From an uncultured Alteromonadaceae bacterium (GTDB taxonomy: Bacteria > Pseudomonadota > Gammaproteobacteria > Enterobacterales > Alteromonadaceae): a stretch of 57,894 nt of DNA. Within the stretch, counting starts at the first letter, position 1. Every line of letters begins with the position of its first letter. The stretch lies in NCBI GenBank assembly GCA_938085045.1, contig CALKGI010000252.1, positions 1 to 57,894 of the forward strand. Direction: 5' to 3'. A program made the translations under genes and the position numbers. Below the pieces are notes generated by a model that saw only the letters and a program-made list of their open reading frames with translations, ran no database searches and had not been told where the DNA came from. This document shows, in pieces, positions 45,777-57,003 of this stretch.

Positions 45777-46649
45777 TTAACCCTCACTTAGAATATGAAA
45801 ATAAGCGTCTTCAAGGTCGGCTTCTATCGCACTAAAACCCGATTCGGGCTGAACATTGGACACCACTCGAATTTGATATTGGCCAGTCATCAAGCGAGTC
45901 GACAGCACATCATGATTTTGTTTTATATCTGCAAGTTCGGCTTTATTGACGGTTTTGCTCCACAGTTTGTTGTTAAGTGTGGCGATTAGGGTTTTCGGGC
46001 TACCTTCAAAGCGTATTTGACCGTCTTGTAATACAGCCATTTTGGGGCAGAGGTTGTTGATGTCTTCGACAATATGGGTAGACAGCATGACAATCATAAA
46101 CTCGCTAATGTCGCATAGCAGGTTATGAAAACTGTTGCGTTCTAGTGGGTCTAAGCCGGCTGTGGGTTCGTCTATGATGAGTATTTTTGGCTCGCCCAAC
46201 AAGGCTTGAGCAATGCCAAAACGCTGGCGCATACCGCCAGAATAGTCGGCGACCGCTTTATTGCGATGCTGATATAGGTTGGTGAGTTTGAGTAGTTTGT
46301 CGATTTGCTCTGTGCGTGCTTTTTTGTCTTCAACGCCTTTTAATATGGCCAAATAATCAAGCAGCTGAACAGCTGATGTTTTGGGATATACGCCAAATTC
46401 CTGAGGCAAGTAACCCAACGAGCGGCGAATGACGGCGGGGTCTTTTTGGCTGTTTACGCCATTGAAAAGTATCTGGCCACTATCAACGGTTTGCAGTGTT
46501 GCCAACGTTCTCATTAGGCTGGATTTGCCAGCGCCGTTGGGTCCGAGTAATCCGAACATGCCGTTATTGAGTGTCAGGCTAACGTTGTTCAGGGCTTTAA
46601 CACCATTGCCGTAGGTTTTTTCTAGTTGGTGTATGACAAGTTCGTTCAT
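45777..46649 (-). CDS. ABC transporter ATP-binding protein
   Basis: A 290-residue ATPase, the energy subunit for the permease/peptidase fusion encoded 3 bp downstream. Walker A GPNGAGKSS (about 35-43), Q-loop LPQEFGVYP, signature YSGGMRQR, Walker B ILIIDEPTAGLDP and the switch STHI are all present. The C-terminal 70 residues are an extra beta-rich domain, as in CcmA/DrrA-like exporters. It is the first gene of this two-gene operon, divergent from the LytS/LytTR pair. Confidence 0.93.
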   Translation of the reverse strand: MNELVIHQLEKTYGNGVKALNNVSLTLNNGMFGLLGPNGAGKSSLMRTLATLQTVDSGQILFNGVNSQKDPAVIRRSLGYLPQEFGVYPKTSAVQLLDYLAILKGVEDKKARTEQIDKLLKLTNLYQHRNKAVADYSGGMRQRFGIAQALLGEPKILIIDEPTAGLDPLERNSFHNLLCDISEFMIVMLSTHIVEDINNLCPKMAVLQDGQIRFEGSPKTLIATLNNKLWSKTVNKAELADIKQNHDVLSTRLMTGQYQIRVVSNVQPESGFSAIEADLEDAYFHILSEG

Positions 46650-46989
46650 GGCGCTGCTCCGTTATAAATGGTCTGTCTTATTGGCTTTGTGACGGTTATA
46701 CGGAGAAAAACTGATTCGCTCCAGAGGTTTCATTTTTATGTGACAAACAGCGGATTGGGGTGTTCAAACAGGTGGTTTTATGGGGCGTATTGGTTGATGG
46801 ATAAAAATCGCGTGTTGATGTCGATTATCATCGGGTTGGTCATATTTATAATGTAAGTGCTTGAGCGGCCGTATATTTGGGTGTACAAATGAACTTGTTG
46901 GTGAAGTGTCGAGGGCGGGCAAGCACGGGGGCTTGCCCCTACGTTGCCCAATTTATGGGGTTGTGTTTAATTTGGTTTTGGATTATTTG
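46650..46989. other. Divergent promoter region with repeat element
   Basis: This 340-bp gap separates the ABC operon from the two-component genes and must contain both promoters. It includes a palindromic repeat at 46913-46943. A short frame from the ATG at 46797 would encode a 19-residue hydrophobic peptide (DKNRVLMSIIIGLV...), which may be a small membrane peptide or chance. No other gene is seen. Confidence 0.5.
46913..46943. repeat. Short palindromic intergenic repeat (GGGCAAGC...GCTTGCCCCTACG)
   Basis: GGGCAAGC (46917-46924) pairs with GCTTGCCC (46931-46938) and is followed by CTACG. It is the same kind of element as at 6713-6742: both have CAC plus a run of G in the loop and end in GCCCCTACG. 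Because it lies inside the 5' extension of the next frame, it also argues that the kinase starts downstream of it. Confidence 0.65.
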
Positions 46990-48042
46990 ATGATTGTTAA
47001 TGCGTTTTTACTGTTGTCGTACGTTCTATTTATTACGATGTTGGCGGCCAACGTTATTGAAGGTCGCCCGGTATTGGCTTGGTTTAAGAAGCATCAAAAC
47101 CCCATTTCTGCTGTTATCGTACTGAATTTAATATTGATTCTTTTGTCCTCTTTTCACATTCGAATCGTCTATAACATGGCGGCTACTCTCGCTTATGCGC
47201 TGGGTTTGTTCCATATCGTTAATTTTGCGCAAGATAAACTCAAAGTTAGAATTCGCAATTTCGACTTACAAGACCAAAAAATTTATTTTATATACGGCGC
47301 GGCTTTAGCGGGGGTTTTTATTGCTAGTGCGACAATGGACCCAAGCGATCCTTTTGGGCCGCGCTATCAGTTAAGGATTGTGTTTTGGCTGCTGCTTGCA
47401 CACTTGCTGGGGAGTTGGCTTTTGGGTCAGTGGAAACTGGTAAAACAGTTGCAAAATGAGCGCGCCGAAGCCGAATTGATGCACCTGAAATCTCAAGTGA
47501 ACCCGCACTTTTTTTTCAATACACTCAATAATTTGTATGGTTTGGCGCGAGAAAAATCTGATGATACGCCTGCACTTATTCTCAAACTGTCAGACATGAT
47601 GCGCTACACCATTTATCAAGGTGAAAAAGAACGTGTTAATGTCAGTGATGAAGTGGCGTATTTAAACAATTTCATTGAGTTGCAACAAATCCGTTTTCAC
47701 CAAACTGTTGATGTCGAGTTTGTCTGTTCTATTGATAAAAATGATTATCGTATAACCCCATTATTGCTGATCATCCTGCTCGAGAATGCTTATAAACATG
47801 GTGTCGAAAAAATGGTGGAAGGGGCTTATGTCAGGATGAATTTAACCATTACTGAGCAACAGTTGGTATTCACCATTGAAAACAATTACGACCCTGAAGA
47901 GATGTCTAATGAGCCGGGTATTGGGCTTGAAAATTTAAAGCGGCGGTTAAGCTTGATTTATCCTGAGCATCATCAGCTTAAGGTGAAAAATGAAGGTAAC
48001 TGTTATGCTGTTACTCTAACAATAAAGTTGGATTGCTTATGA
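46990..48042 (+). CDS. LytS/YehU-type sensor histidine kinase
   Basis: Membrane histidine kinase of the His_kinase (PF06580) class, 350 residues from the ATG at 46990. The open frame goes up to 46861 but that part contains a palindromic repeat, so the ATG is preferred. There are about five N-terminal helices, then the H-box LKSQVNPHFFFNTLNNLYGL and the ATPase part with ENAYKHGVEKMV and GIGLENLKRRL. It phosphorylates the regulator encoded next; their frames overlap by 4 bp (ATGA). The signal is unknown. The divergent ABC transporter/peptidase operon is the likely target. Confidence 0.9.
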   Translation: MIVNAFLLLSYVLFITMLAANVIEGRPVLAWFKKHQNPISAVIVLNLILILLSSFHIRIVYNMAATLAYALGLFHIVNFAQDKLKVRIRNFDLQDQKIYFIYGAALAGVFIASATMDPSDPFGPRYQLRIVFWLLLAHLLGSWLLGQWKLVKQLQNERAEAELMHLKSQVNPHFFFNTLNNLYGLAREKSDDTPALILKLSDMMRYTIYQGEKERVNVSDEVAYLNNFIELQQIRFHQTVDVEFVCSIDKNDYRITPLLLIILLENAYKHGVEKMVEGAYVRMNLTITEQQLVFTIENNYDPEEMSNEPGIGLENLKRRLSLIYPEHHQLKVKNEGNCYAVTLTIKLDCL

Positions 48043-48749
48043 GCACATACATGATTGTCGATGATGAGCCTATTGCCCATCGCATCATCGAAGATTACGC
48101 CAATGCCTTGCCTCATTTAACACTGGTTAACCACAGTTATAACGCGCTTGAGGCCATGGCGTTTATCAGTGCCAATTCAGTTGATTTGATTTTTCTCGAC
48201 ATTAACATGCCTAAGCTCAAGGGCTTTGATTTGTTAAGGGCGTTGAATAATCCGCCCAAAGTGATTGTGACCACAGCCTATGAAGAATATGCGATTGAAG
48301 GTTATGAGCTGAATGTTTGTGATTACCTGCTAAAACCTTTTAGTTTTGAACGGTTTATTAAGGCGGTGAATAAGGCTGTTAGTAGCGCAGAGGCTGGCGA
48401 AGTGACGAAAGCCGAAGTGGTTGCGCCTGATCATCAAATCCAAAATCAAAAGATTTTTATTAAGGGAGATAAAAAACACCACCAAATCGCTTTGGCGGAT
48501 ATTTTATTTATTGAAGCTTGTGGTAATTATTGCGTGGTAAAACTTAAAGAAGGAAAGCTTATTACCCACCAAAAAATATCAGCATTTGAACAAGACTTAC
48601 CCCAAGGGCAGTTTATGCGAGTGCATAAATCGTATCTGGTGGCGGTTGACAAAATTGATGCTCTAACCAAAAGCAGCATTAGCATACAAGCCAATCAGAT
48701 ACCTATTGGGCAGACTTATAAAGCTACGGTTGGTGGGTTGCTCAAATAA
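48039..48749 (+). CDS. LytTR response regulator
   Basis: A 236-residue regulator: receiver domain (about 1-120) with the acidic pair in IVDDEP, phospho-acceptor Asp in LIFLDINMPKLKG and Lys in LLKPFSFERF; and a LytTR DNA-binding domain (about 135-236) with DILFIEACGNYCVVKLKEGKLITHQKISAFE and QFMRVHKSYLVAVDKI. LytTR proteins bind direct repeats upstream of their target genes. The ATG at 48039 overlaps the kinase stop; the TTG two codons earlier is not needed. Kinase and regulator form a pair. Confidence 0.95.
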   Translation: MSTYMIVDDEPIAHRIIEDYANALPHLTLVNHSYNALEAMAFISANSVDLIFLDINMPKLKGFDLLRALNNPPKVIVTTAYEEYAIEGYELNVCDYLLKPFSFERFIKAVNKAVSSAEAGEVTKAEVVAPDHQIQNQKIFIKGDKKHHQIALADILFIEACGNYCVVKLKEGKLITHQKISAFEQDLPQGQFMRVHKSYLVAVDKIDALTKSSISIQANQIPIGQTYKATVGGLLK

Positions 48750-48755
48750 TTAAAA

Positions 48756-48782
48756 TATCGCATTTTTTATAAAAATGCGATA
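48756..48782 (+). terminator. Hairpin after the LytTR gene
   Basis: A perfect 12-bp stem (48756-48767 with 48771-48782) with a three-base loop begins 7 bp after the regulator stop. The arm is T-rich (CATTTTT) but no U-run directly follows it on the plus strand. It is a probable transcript end or stabiliser. Confidence 0.5.
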
Positions 48783-48836
48783 CAGGTTGTTTTTCAATGA
48801 TTTATATATGCAAGTACCAATAATGCTTTTTGTTGA

Positions 48837-49022
48837 GCGAATAACAAACAGTTTGTTGAAAAAATCATTCTAGTGGCTGGTGACAGTGATTTTGTACCAG
48901 CGTCAAAATTGGCTAGGCGCGAAGGAATCAATTTTGTTCTTGATCCCATGCGCAAACCGATTAAACCTGATTTAAGTGAACATATTGATGGATTGAAAAC
49001 CACACTGCCGAAAAAGCATTGA
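48837..49022 (+). pseudogene. C-terminal remnant of a NYN-domain (DUF88) protein
   Basis: 62 in-frame codons with the stop at 49020-49022 but no start codon; a TGA stop lies immediately before them (48834-48836). The translation reads IILVAGDSDFVPASKLARREG, then FVLDPMRKPIKPDLSEHIDGL, which is the typical end of NYN-family PIN-like nucleases (conserved GDSDF with catalytic aspartates). The N-terminal half with the first aspartates is missing, so this is a decayed gene. Its end is 3 bp from the convergent pepQ stop. Confidence 0.75.
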
Positions 49023-49025
49023 TCG

Positions 49026-50393
<1,368 letters not shown>

Positions 50394-50409
50394 TTATTAA
50401 AGGTTTGCA

Positions 50410-52359
50410 CTAAAGGCCTATTTGCATGGTGGCCAAATGTTTGAATTTGTTTTCTTGATTGCCCAGCAAGTTAGAATATATCTGACGATAAGCCATCACA
50501 CTTTTGACGTATTCTCGAGTCTCTTTATAAGGGATGGTTTCAATCCAGATATCGGCTGGCAACGGTTGTTCTGTTTTGAGCCACCTTTTGACTCGGGTAA
50601 TGCCTGCATTGTAGGCCGCTGCGGCAATCACTTCGTTGCCATCGACAGTTTTTAGCAAGTAGCTTAGGTAGTCGGTGCCATATTGTACGTTGGTATTGGC
50701 GGTGAATAACTTGTTGCGTTTGACTTTCTTTTTGGCAATAAAACGGGCGGTGCTAGGTAACATTTGCATTAACCCCAAAGCACCTGCCGACGAGTAGGCG
50801 TCTGGCATAAACGAGCTTTCGCGCCGAGCAATAGCAAAGGCTAATGACGGTTCGAGTTTGTTGCGATTGGCATGATAAGACATGGTTTTTTTAAACGCTA
50901 ACGGAAAGCGTAAATCAACGTCATCCCAGTATTTTTGTTTGGCGAGCGCGAAAATAGCTCGGTCAAACCAACCGTTTTTATTGGCCCATTTGGCAGCGGC
51001 GAGTCTTTCGCGCAAGTTGAGTTTGCGGTTAAAGTAATTCCATTCGCGGCGAGCCTCGGCATAGCGGTTGAAATGACGAAACTCTAGTGCCCTTTGGGCT
51101 GCCCGGTTGTTGGCTATTGCTTGAATTTCTACATCTTTAAACTGTAATGGCACGTTGGCAAGGTTGGGTTGTTGGCCAATGATGGTTGCTGCCATAAAAC
51201 CGTAATAATGCCGTTCTATCGCTACTTTTTTATAAAACTTATTGGCATCATTTACCGCCCCAGTTTGTTCTAAGCTACGGGCTAACCAGTATGACCAAAT
51301 CTCTTTGTCGGCCAAGCTGTCTGGCAACGATTGTAATACCGACAGTGAATCATCCCAATTGCCTTGGCGTAAATTGTCGGTAATGCGCCACTGTACTAAG
51401 TCACTGGTTAATTCTTTATTGGGTATTTTTTCAAGCCATTTCGATGCATCTTGATGGCCGATTTGAGCCAAACGTACGGCGAAAACTTTGGTGACCTCGG
51501 CTTTTTCTTGGTCGGTAAAGTCAAATTTTTGCTGAATTTTTTCCCAGCTTTTTAACGCCAATGGTTTGTCGCGCCAAGCGAGGCGTTTAATGCCATAAAG
51601 CAAAATTTCTTTTTCTTTTGGGTTACGGTTAGGAAAAGATTTTAAGCGAGCAACGGCACGGGGCGCACGGCGAGTTTTATACCATAAGTCGGCTAAATAC
51701 TTTTCATTCGCTGGTGAGATTCTTTTTAAATATGGGATGAGCGTATGGTCGCCTTTAGAAGCGGCTAAAACCAAACGTTGCCAAACTTTGTCGTCGGTGC
51801 GTCTACCGGCTTTTTGCCATTTTTTAAATAATGGGTCACACGCCTTGGGTTGCGACTTTTCAAACACCCATAATTTGTCAACTTGATTGAAAATATCTGC
51901 CTCATTGGCACCGGCGGCCAGCTGAAAACGCAAATGATAGCAGTGCAGGGCAACATCGCTGCTGGGTTGGTAATCTTCGATAAACCATTGTTGTTTGTTC
52001 TTCTTGGCCAAATAACGCAACCACTTTTTGCGCAGTGGCCACTCCATTGGTGTTTCTTTATATTGGGCAAGAAAGTTGCGAATTTGGTCTTTGTTTTTTA
52101 GCCAAGTGTGTTTCTTTAAATACAGCAGTTCAATATAAGGTTGTAGGGGGTAACCATCGAGTTTTTTGTACAGGGGTTCATAGTCGCGAGATTTAGATAA
52201 TCCGGCCGCATATTCGGCTTTTACAAACAGTTTTCGTTGATTTTCAAGCTCAGCGTTAACTGTGTTCTTTGACGTATTGGCAGGTGCTGCCTCAAGGGTA
52301 AACGAGGTCAATAAAATAATGCTGATAAAGGTGATAAATCCGGGTCTAAGCCAGTGCAT
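50410..52359 (-). CDS. slt: Slt, soluble lytic murein transglycosylase
   Basis: Exported periplasmic enzyme of 649 residues that cleaves the MurNAc-GlcNAc bond of peptidoglycan with formation of 1,6-anhydro products. Signal peptide (about 1-24, ending LEAAPA), a long ring of helical repeats (about 35-470) and a C-terminal lysozyme-like domain: AIARRESSF with catalytic Glu514, then SSAGALGLMQMLPSTA and VAAAAYNAG-type IAAAAYNAGITRV. Length and architecture match E. coli Slt70. It is transcribed with pepQ or from its own promoter; the gap to pepQ is 58 bp. Confidence 0.95.
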   Translation of the reverse strand: MHWLRPGFITFISIILLTSFTLEAAPANTSKNTVNAELENQRKLFVKAEYAAGLSKSRDYEPLYKKLDGYPLQPYIELLYLKKHTWLKNKDQIRNFLAQYKETPMEWPLRKKWLRYLAKKNKQQWFIEDYQPSSDVALHCYHLRFQLAAGANEADIFNQVDKLWVFEKSQPKACDPLFKKWQKAGRRTDDKVWQRLVLAASKGDHTLIPYLKRISPANEKYLADLWYKTRRAPRAVARLKSFPNRNPKEKEILLYGIKRLAWRDKPLALKSWEKIQQKFDFTDQEKAEVTKVFAVRLAQIGHQDASKWLEKIPNKELTSDLVQWRITDNLRQGNWDDSLSVLQSLPDSLADKEIWSYWLARSLEQTGAVNDANKFYKKVAIERHYYGFMAATIIGQQPNLANVPLQFKDVEIQAIANNRAAQRALEFRHFNRYAEARREWNYFNRKLNLRERLAAAKWANKNGWFDRAIFALAKQKYWDDVDLRFPLAFKKTMSYHANRNKLEPSLAFAIARRESSFMPDAYSSAGALGLMQMLPSTARFIAKKKVKRNKLFTANTNVQYGTDYLSYLLKTVDGNEVIAAAAYNAGITRVKRWLKTEQPLPADIWIETIPYKETREYVKSVMAYRQIYSNLLGNQENKFKHLATMQIGL

Positions 52360-52546
52360 GGGCGACTTTGTTTCTGGGTTAATTTAAAGGCCTACCCACG
52401 ATATCAAACATTGACCTAAAAGCCATGAGAAAATGATGAATAACCAATTTTTTATCTAAAATTGCTGGCATGTAACGCAAGTAATGGCACAATTGCAAAG
52501 CGATGTTAAAACTTTTTGTTGTATTTTTCTGTTAACCCGGACACAC

Positions 52547-52557
52547 TGGTAAGACCA
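52547..52557. promoter_or_regulatory. Candidate FadR operator upstream of fadBA
   Basis: TGGTAAGACCA fits the E. coli FadR consensus core TGGTNNGACCA exactly. It lies 42 bp before the fadB start, a position where FadR would repress transcription in the absence of long-chain acyl-CoA. Whether this organism has FadR or PsrA instead is not visible in the window. Confidence 0.55.
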
Positions 52558-52598
52558 TTGATATTGGCTGATAGAACTCCAAGGGGGAGATAATCACA

Positions 52599-54752
52599 AT
52601 GATATACCAAAGTAACAGTATTCAAGTCGACTACATTGAAGATGGCATTGTCGAATTTAAGTTTGATGCCAAAGGGTCGGTGAATAAATTTGACCAACAG
52701 ACGCTACAAGATTGTCAAGCGGCGCTGAACATTCTCCATAAAGATGAAAACCTTAAAGGTCTGATTTATACGTCAGGTAAAGGTGCTTTCATTGTCGGTG
52801 CCGACATCACCGAATTTCTAGAAGTATTTAAAGCACCTGAAGAACAATTAGTTGGTTGGATTAAACAAGCCTCTGATGTGTTCGATTGCGCTGAAGATTT
52901 GCCAGTACCAACAGTGGCGGCTATTAACGGTTACGCCGTTGGCGGTGGTTGCGAATGGACATTAACAGCAGACTACCGAGTAGCTGACACCACTGCTCGC
53001 ATTGGTTTGCCTGAAACAAAATTGGGTTTGATCCCCGGCTTTGGCGGTACCGTACGATTGCCAAGAGTGATTGGCGCCGACAATGCAATGGAGTGGATAA
53101 GCACAGGTAAAGATCACAAAGCAGCTGATGCACTTAAACAAGGTGCTATTGATGCAGTAGTCGCGCCCGACAAACTGCGCATGGCCGCCATTGCGATGGT
53201 AAAAGATGCCGCTGCGGGCTTGCTCGATTATAAAACCAAACGTCAGTTAAAATTAGATCCCATTAAATTGAATGCCACTGAGCAGGCAATGAGCTTTAAC
53301 GTTGCCATGGGCATGATTGCTGCCAAAGCGGGCAAGCATTACCCAGCCCCGGTATTGGCCGTTAAAACCATGCAAAAGCAAGCGACAATGAGCCGAACTG
53401 AGGCTGTTGCACTTGAAAATCAACACTTTTGTAAGTTGGCTAAAACCGATGCGGCCACTGCGCTTATTGGCATTTTCTTAAGCGATCAGGTGATTAAAGG
53501 CAAGGCCAAAAAAGCCGCCAAAATGTCGACCAAAGCCGTGAACAAAGCGGCGGTAATTGGTGCGGGCATTATGGGTGGTGGCATCGCTTACCAATCAGCC
53601 TCAAAAGGCATACCTATCGTGATGAAAGTCATCAATGATAATACCTTGGCATTGGGTTTGAATGAAGTGTCAAAGCTGTTGAACAAGCAATTGTCTCGCG
53701 GTCGCATTGATGGTCCAAAAATGGCGAGTGTTCTGAACAGCATTACTCCTTCACTGAGCTACGATTCAGTTAAAGATGTCGACATCGTCGTCGAAGCTGT
53801 TATCGAAAACGCTAAAGTTAAAGATATCGTGCTCAAAGAAACTGAGCAGAATGTTAGCGACGACACCATTTTAACGTCTAACACCTCAACCATTTCTATT
53901 GATTCACTGGCCAAAAGCCTCGACAAACCAGAACGTTTCTGTGGAATGCACTTTTTCAATCCTGTGCATCTCATGCCTTTGGTTGAAGTCATTCGCGGCG
54001 AAAAAACCTCTGATGAAACCATTGCAGCCGTTGTGGCTTATGCGGCGAAAATGGGCAAATCTCCAATTGTTGTCGGCGATTGTCCAGGGTTTTTCGTTAA
54101 TCGTGTTTTGTTCCCGTACTTAGCTGGCTTTAGCATGTTAGTGGCTGATGGCGCTGATTTTATTGCGGTAGATAAAATCATGACCAAACAGTTTGGTTGG
54201 CCGATGGGTCCTGCCCATTTGATTGATGTGGTGGGTATTGATACCTGTTATCACTGTGTGGATGTTATGTCGGAAGGTTACCCAACCCGCATGGCAAAAA
54301 TCGAAAATGATCCGATTGCATTATTCTATAAAAATGACCGATATGGCCAGAAGAATGGCAGCGGTTTCTACAGCCACAGCGTCGACAAGAAAGGCAAACC
54401 AAAGCAAGACATCGACCCTAAAGCGATTGAAATGTTGGCAGCCATCAGCGCCGATAAGCAAGACTTTACAGCTGATGAAATCATTGCTCGTTGTATGGTG
54501 CCGATGATCAACGAAACCATTCGTTGCTTAGAAGAAGGCATTATTGGCTCAGCTGCCGAGGCCGACATGGGCTTGATTTACGGTTTGGGTTTCCCACCGT
54601 TCAGAGGCGGTGTATTGCGTTATGTTGATACCATGGGCGTGGCTAATTTCGTTGAAATGGCCGACAAGTTCGCGCATTTGGGTGAAATGTATCAGGTAAC
54701 CGATAAAACTCGTGAAATGGCTGCCGCTGGCGGTTCGTTTTACCAGGTATGA
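52599..54752 (+). CDS. fadB: FadB, multifunctional beta-oxidation alpha subunit
   Basis: Enzyme of 717 residues with enoyl-CoA hydratase/isomerase (about 1-190) and 3-hydroxyacyl-CoA dehydrogenase (about 310-715) activities. In the hydratase part both catalytic glutamates are present at the E. coli positions: E119 (GGGCEW) and E139 (GLPETKLG). The dehydrogenase part has the NAD motif IGAGIMGGG and the catalytic His in [17 protein letters not shown] strong ribosome site (GGGGGAG) precedes the ATG. It forms a tetramer with FadA, encoded 18 bp downstream. Confidence 0.97.
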   Translation: MIYQSNSIQVDYIEDGIVEFKFDAKGSVNKFDQQTLQDCQAALNILHKDENLKGLIYTSGKGAFIVGADITEFLEVFKAPEEQLVGWIKQASDVFDCAEDLPVPTVAAINGYAVGGGCEWTLTADYRVADTTARIGLPETKLGLIPGFGGTVRLPRVIGADNAMEWISTGKDHKAADALKQGAIDAVVAPDKLRMAAIAMVKDAAAGLLDYKTKRQLKLDPIKLNATEQAMSFNVAMGMIAAKAGKHYPAPVLAVKTMQKQATMSRTEAVALENQHFCKLAKTDAATALIGIFLSDQVIKGKAKKAAKMSTKAVNKAAVIGAGIMGGGIAYQSASKGIPIVMKVINDNTLALGLNEVSKLLNKQLSRGRIDGPKMASVLNSITPSLSYDSVKDVDIVVEAVIENAKVKDIVLKETEQNVSDDTILTSNTSTISIDSLAKSLDKPERFCGMHFFNPVHLMPLVEVIRGEKTSDETIAAVVAYAAKMGKSPIVVGDCPGFFVNRVLFPYLAGFSMLVADGADFIAVDKIMTKQFGWPMGPAHLIDVVGIDTCYHCVDVMSEGYPTRMAKIENDPIALFYKNDRYGQKNGSGFYSHSVDKKGKPKQDIDPKAIEMLAAISADKQDFTADEIIARCMVPMINETIRCLEEGIIGSAAEADMGLIYGLGFPPFRGGVLRYVDTMGVANFVEMADKFAHLGEMYQVTDKTREMAAAGGSFYQV

Positions 54753-54767
54753 ATTGAGGGAGATTAG

Positions 54768-55934
<1,167 letters not shown>

Positions 55935-55949
55935 TTGCTGCGACCCTTA

Positions 55950-56220
55950 AAAATAAGAGCTTCACACGGAGACTCGGAGGTTCACGGAGAAAGATTGAAA
56001 GCGAAAAACAAAAAAGTGCAAAAAGATAAAAAGACGTATGAGTTATAGGATTGGTCTATCGTATTTTTTGCTCTGGTTGTTTCTTCATGTTTTTTTGCTT
56101 TTCCTCTGTGAACCTCCGTGTTAAGTCCATGGATGGATTGTATTTCTTTTTTGCAGGAGCATAAAAAAGTGAAGCTTTTGACCTTTTGACCTTTTGACCT
56201 TTTGACCTTTAGGCCGCAAG
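55950..56220. repeat. Repeat-rich non-coding stretch after fadA
   Basis: Two inverted copies of an ACACGGAGGTTCACAGAGG-like motif face each other (about 55962-55990 and 56105-56124). Close behind follow four exact tandem copies of TTTTGACC (56176-56207). A minus-strand frame of 82 codons (55982-56230) is made of these repeats and is not a gene. Copies of the CGGAGGTTCACGGAG motif are, from memory, frequent between genes in many bacteria. Nothing else is seen in the 480 bp up to the next ORF. Confidence 0.65.
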
Positions 56221-56411
56221 CAAGGGGCAACAGCCCCTTATTTTTCTGTTACAACTCCTGTCATAGCAACAATTGCTCATAAGCATTCTCAAGCACACCA
56301 CGAACGCAATGAATACAAATGCCGCAAGCCGTCAACCTCACCCAATGTCAAATATCTCAAAGGTTCGTCACCATCTTGCACTGTTGCCGGTTCCGGCTTA
56401 AATTGGCTGAA

Positions 56412-56723
56412 ATGCAACAATTAATACCGCCGTTTACAGGGCTGTTAGAACGGTTGACTTTAAGCTTTGGAGCGCCGGGTGAAAAAGGAGATATTAATGA
56501 AATTCACCATGTGTGCTGCCTTATCTTTGATTACATAAAACAAGTTATAGTGCTAGAAGAAAGTGTACATTTTGTTCATGTACCAAGCGAATGTGTTGAC
56601 TTGGTGAATTTATTCAAAAACTGTATTGGTTCTCAAGCTATGAAGTTGGCTGAAATACCAGATGCATTAAATGAGGTAACCACTACCAGCAATCAGCAAC
56701 CACCATCTCTCTTGACAGCCTAG
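56412..56723 (+). CDS. Small protein of unknown function
   Basis: A 103-codon frame from the ATG at 56412 (open up to 56319, where the product would have an unlikely Cys- and Arg-rich start). The middle part (INEIHHVCCLIFDYIKQVIVLEE, PSECVDLVNLFKNCIG) has a good hydrophobic/polar pattern, with three cysteines. There is no signal peptide. I do not recognise a family, and no clear ribosome site is seen. It may be a real small cytosolic protein or part of a decayed accessory region. Confidence 0.4.
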   Translation: MQQLIPPFTGLLERLTLSFGAPGEKGDINEIHHVCCLIFDYIKQVIVLEESVHFVHVPSECVDLVNLFKNCIGSQAMKLAEIPDALNEVTTTSNQQPPSLLTA

Positions 56724-57003
56724 CCAGCATCTTTTTGCCCCTGCTTTACTCTGTTATACTGCCAGCCATGCTGACAAGCTTAAACCAATGTTGGTCAGAC
56801 TATGCAACTCCCCCAAAAATATCCCCTTGGCATTTAAACGTTTTCAGAGATTCGTGAGGAACAGTACCTTTATGTCGATAAAACGTAATAAATGGTCAAA
56901 TAAGGATTTCCTCAGTCGAGCTTCCATGCTCGGACAGGCACCTAGAGGCAATGGCCACACGAGGGAGTCCATTTAAGCGACCTGACCTTTATCTTCGATT
57001 TTT
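56724..57003. other. Gap with gene remnant
   Basis: Apart from the remnant at 56802-56885 nothing is seen except a TTGACA (56712-56717) and a TATACT (56754-56759) that do not have promoter spacing. The minus-strand end of the hydrolase gene lies at 57004. Confidence 0.4.
56802..56885 (+). pseudogene. N-terminal remnant of a DUF1703-type AAA-ATPase/PD-(D/E)XK protein
   Basis: Beginning at ATG 56802 the frame reads MQLPQKYPLGI, an in-frame TAA (56835-56837; a CAA to TAA change of the expected Q), then TFSEIREEQYLYVDKT, and two stops (TAATAA) at 56886. PLGIQTFSEIRE followed by YLYVDKT is the well-known start of the AAA-ATPase-like (PF09820) plus PD-(D/E)XK nuclease (PF08011) proteins. Only about 28 of some 500 codons are left, so the gene is dead. 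Confidence 0.75.

Noticed and set aside
55982-56230. 82-codon minus-strand frame
   Set aside because: Consists of intergenic repeats including the 8-bp tandem array.
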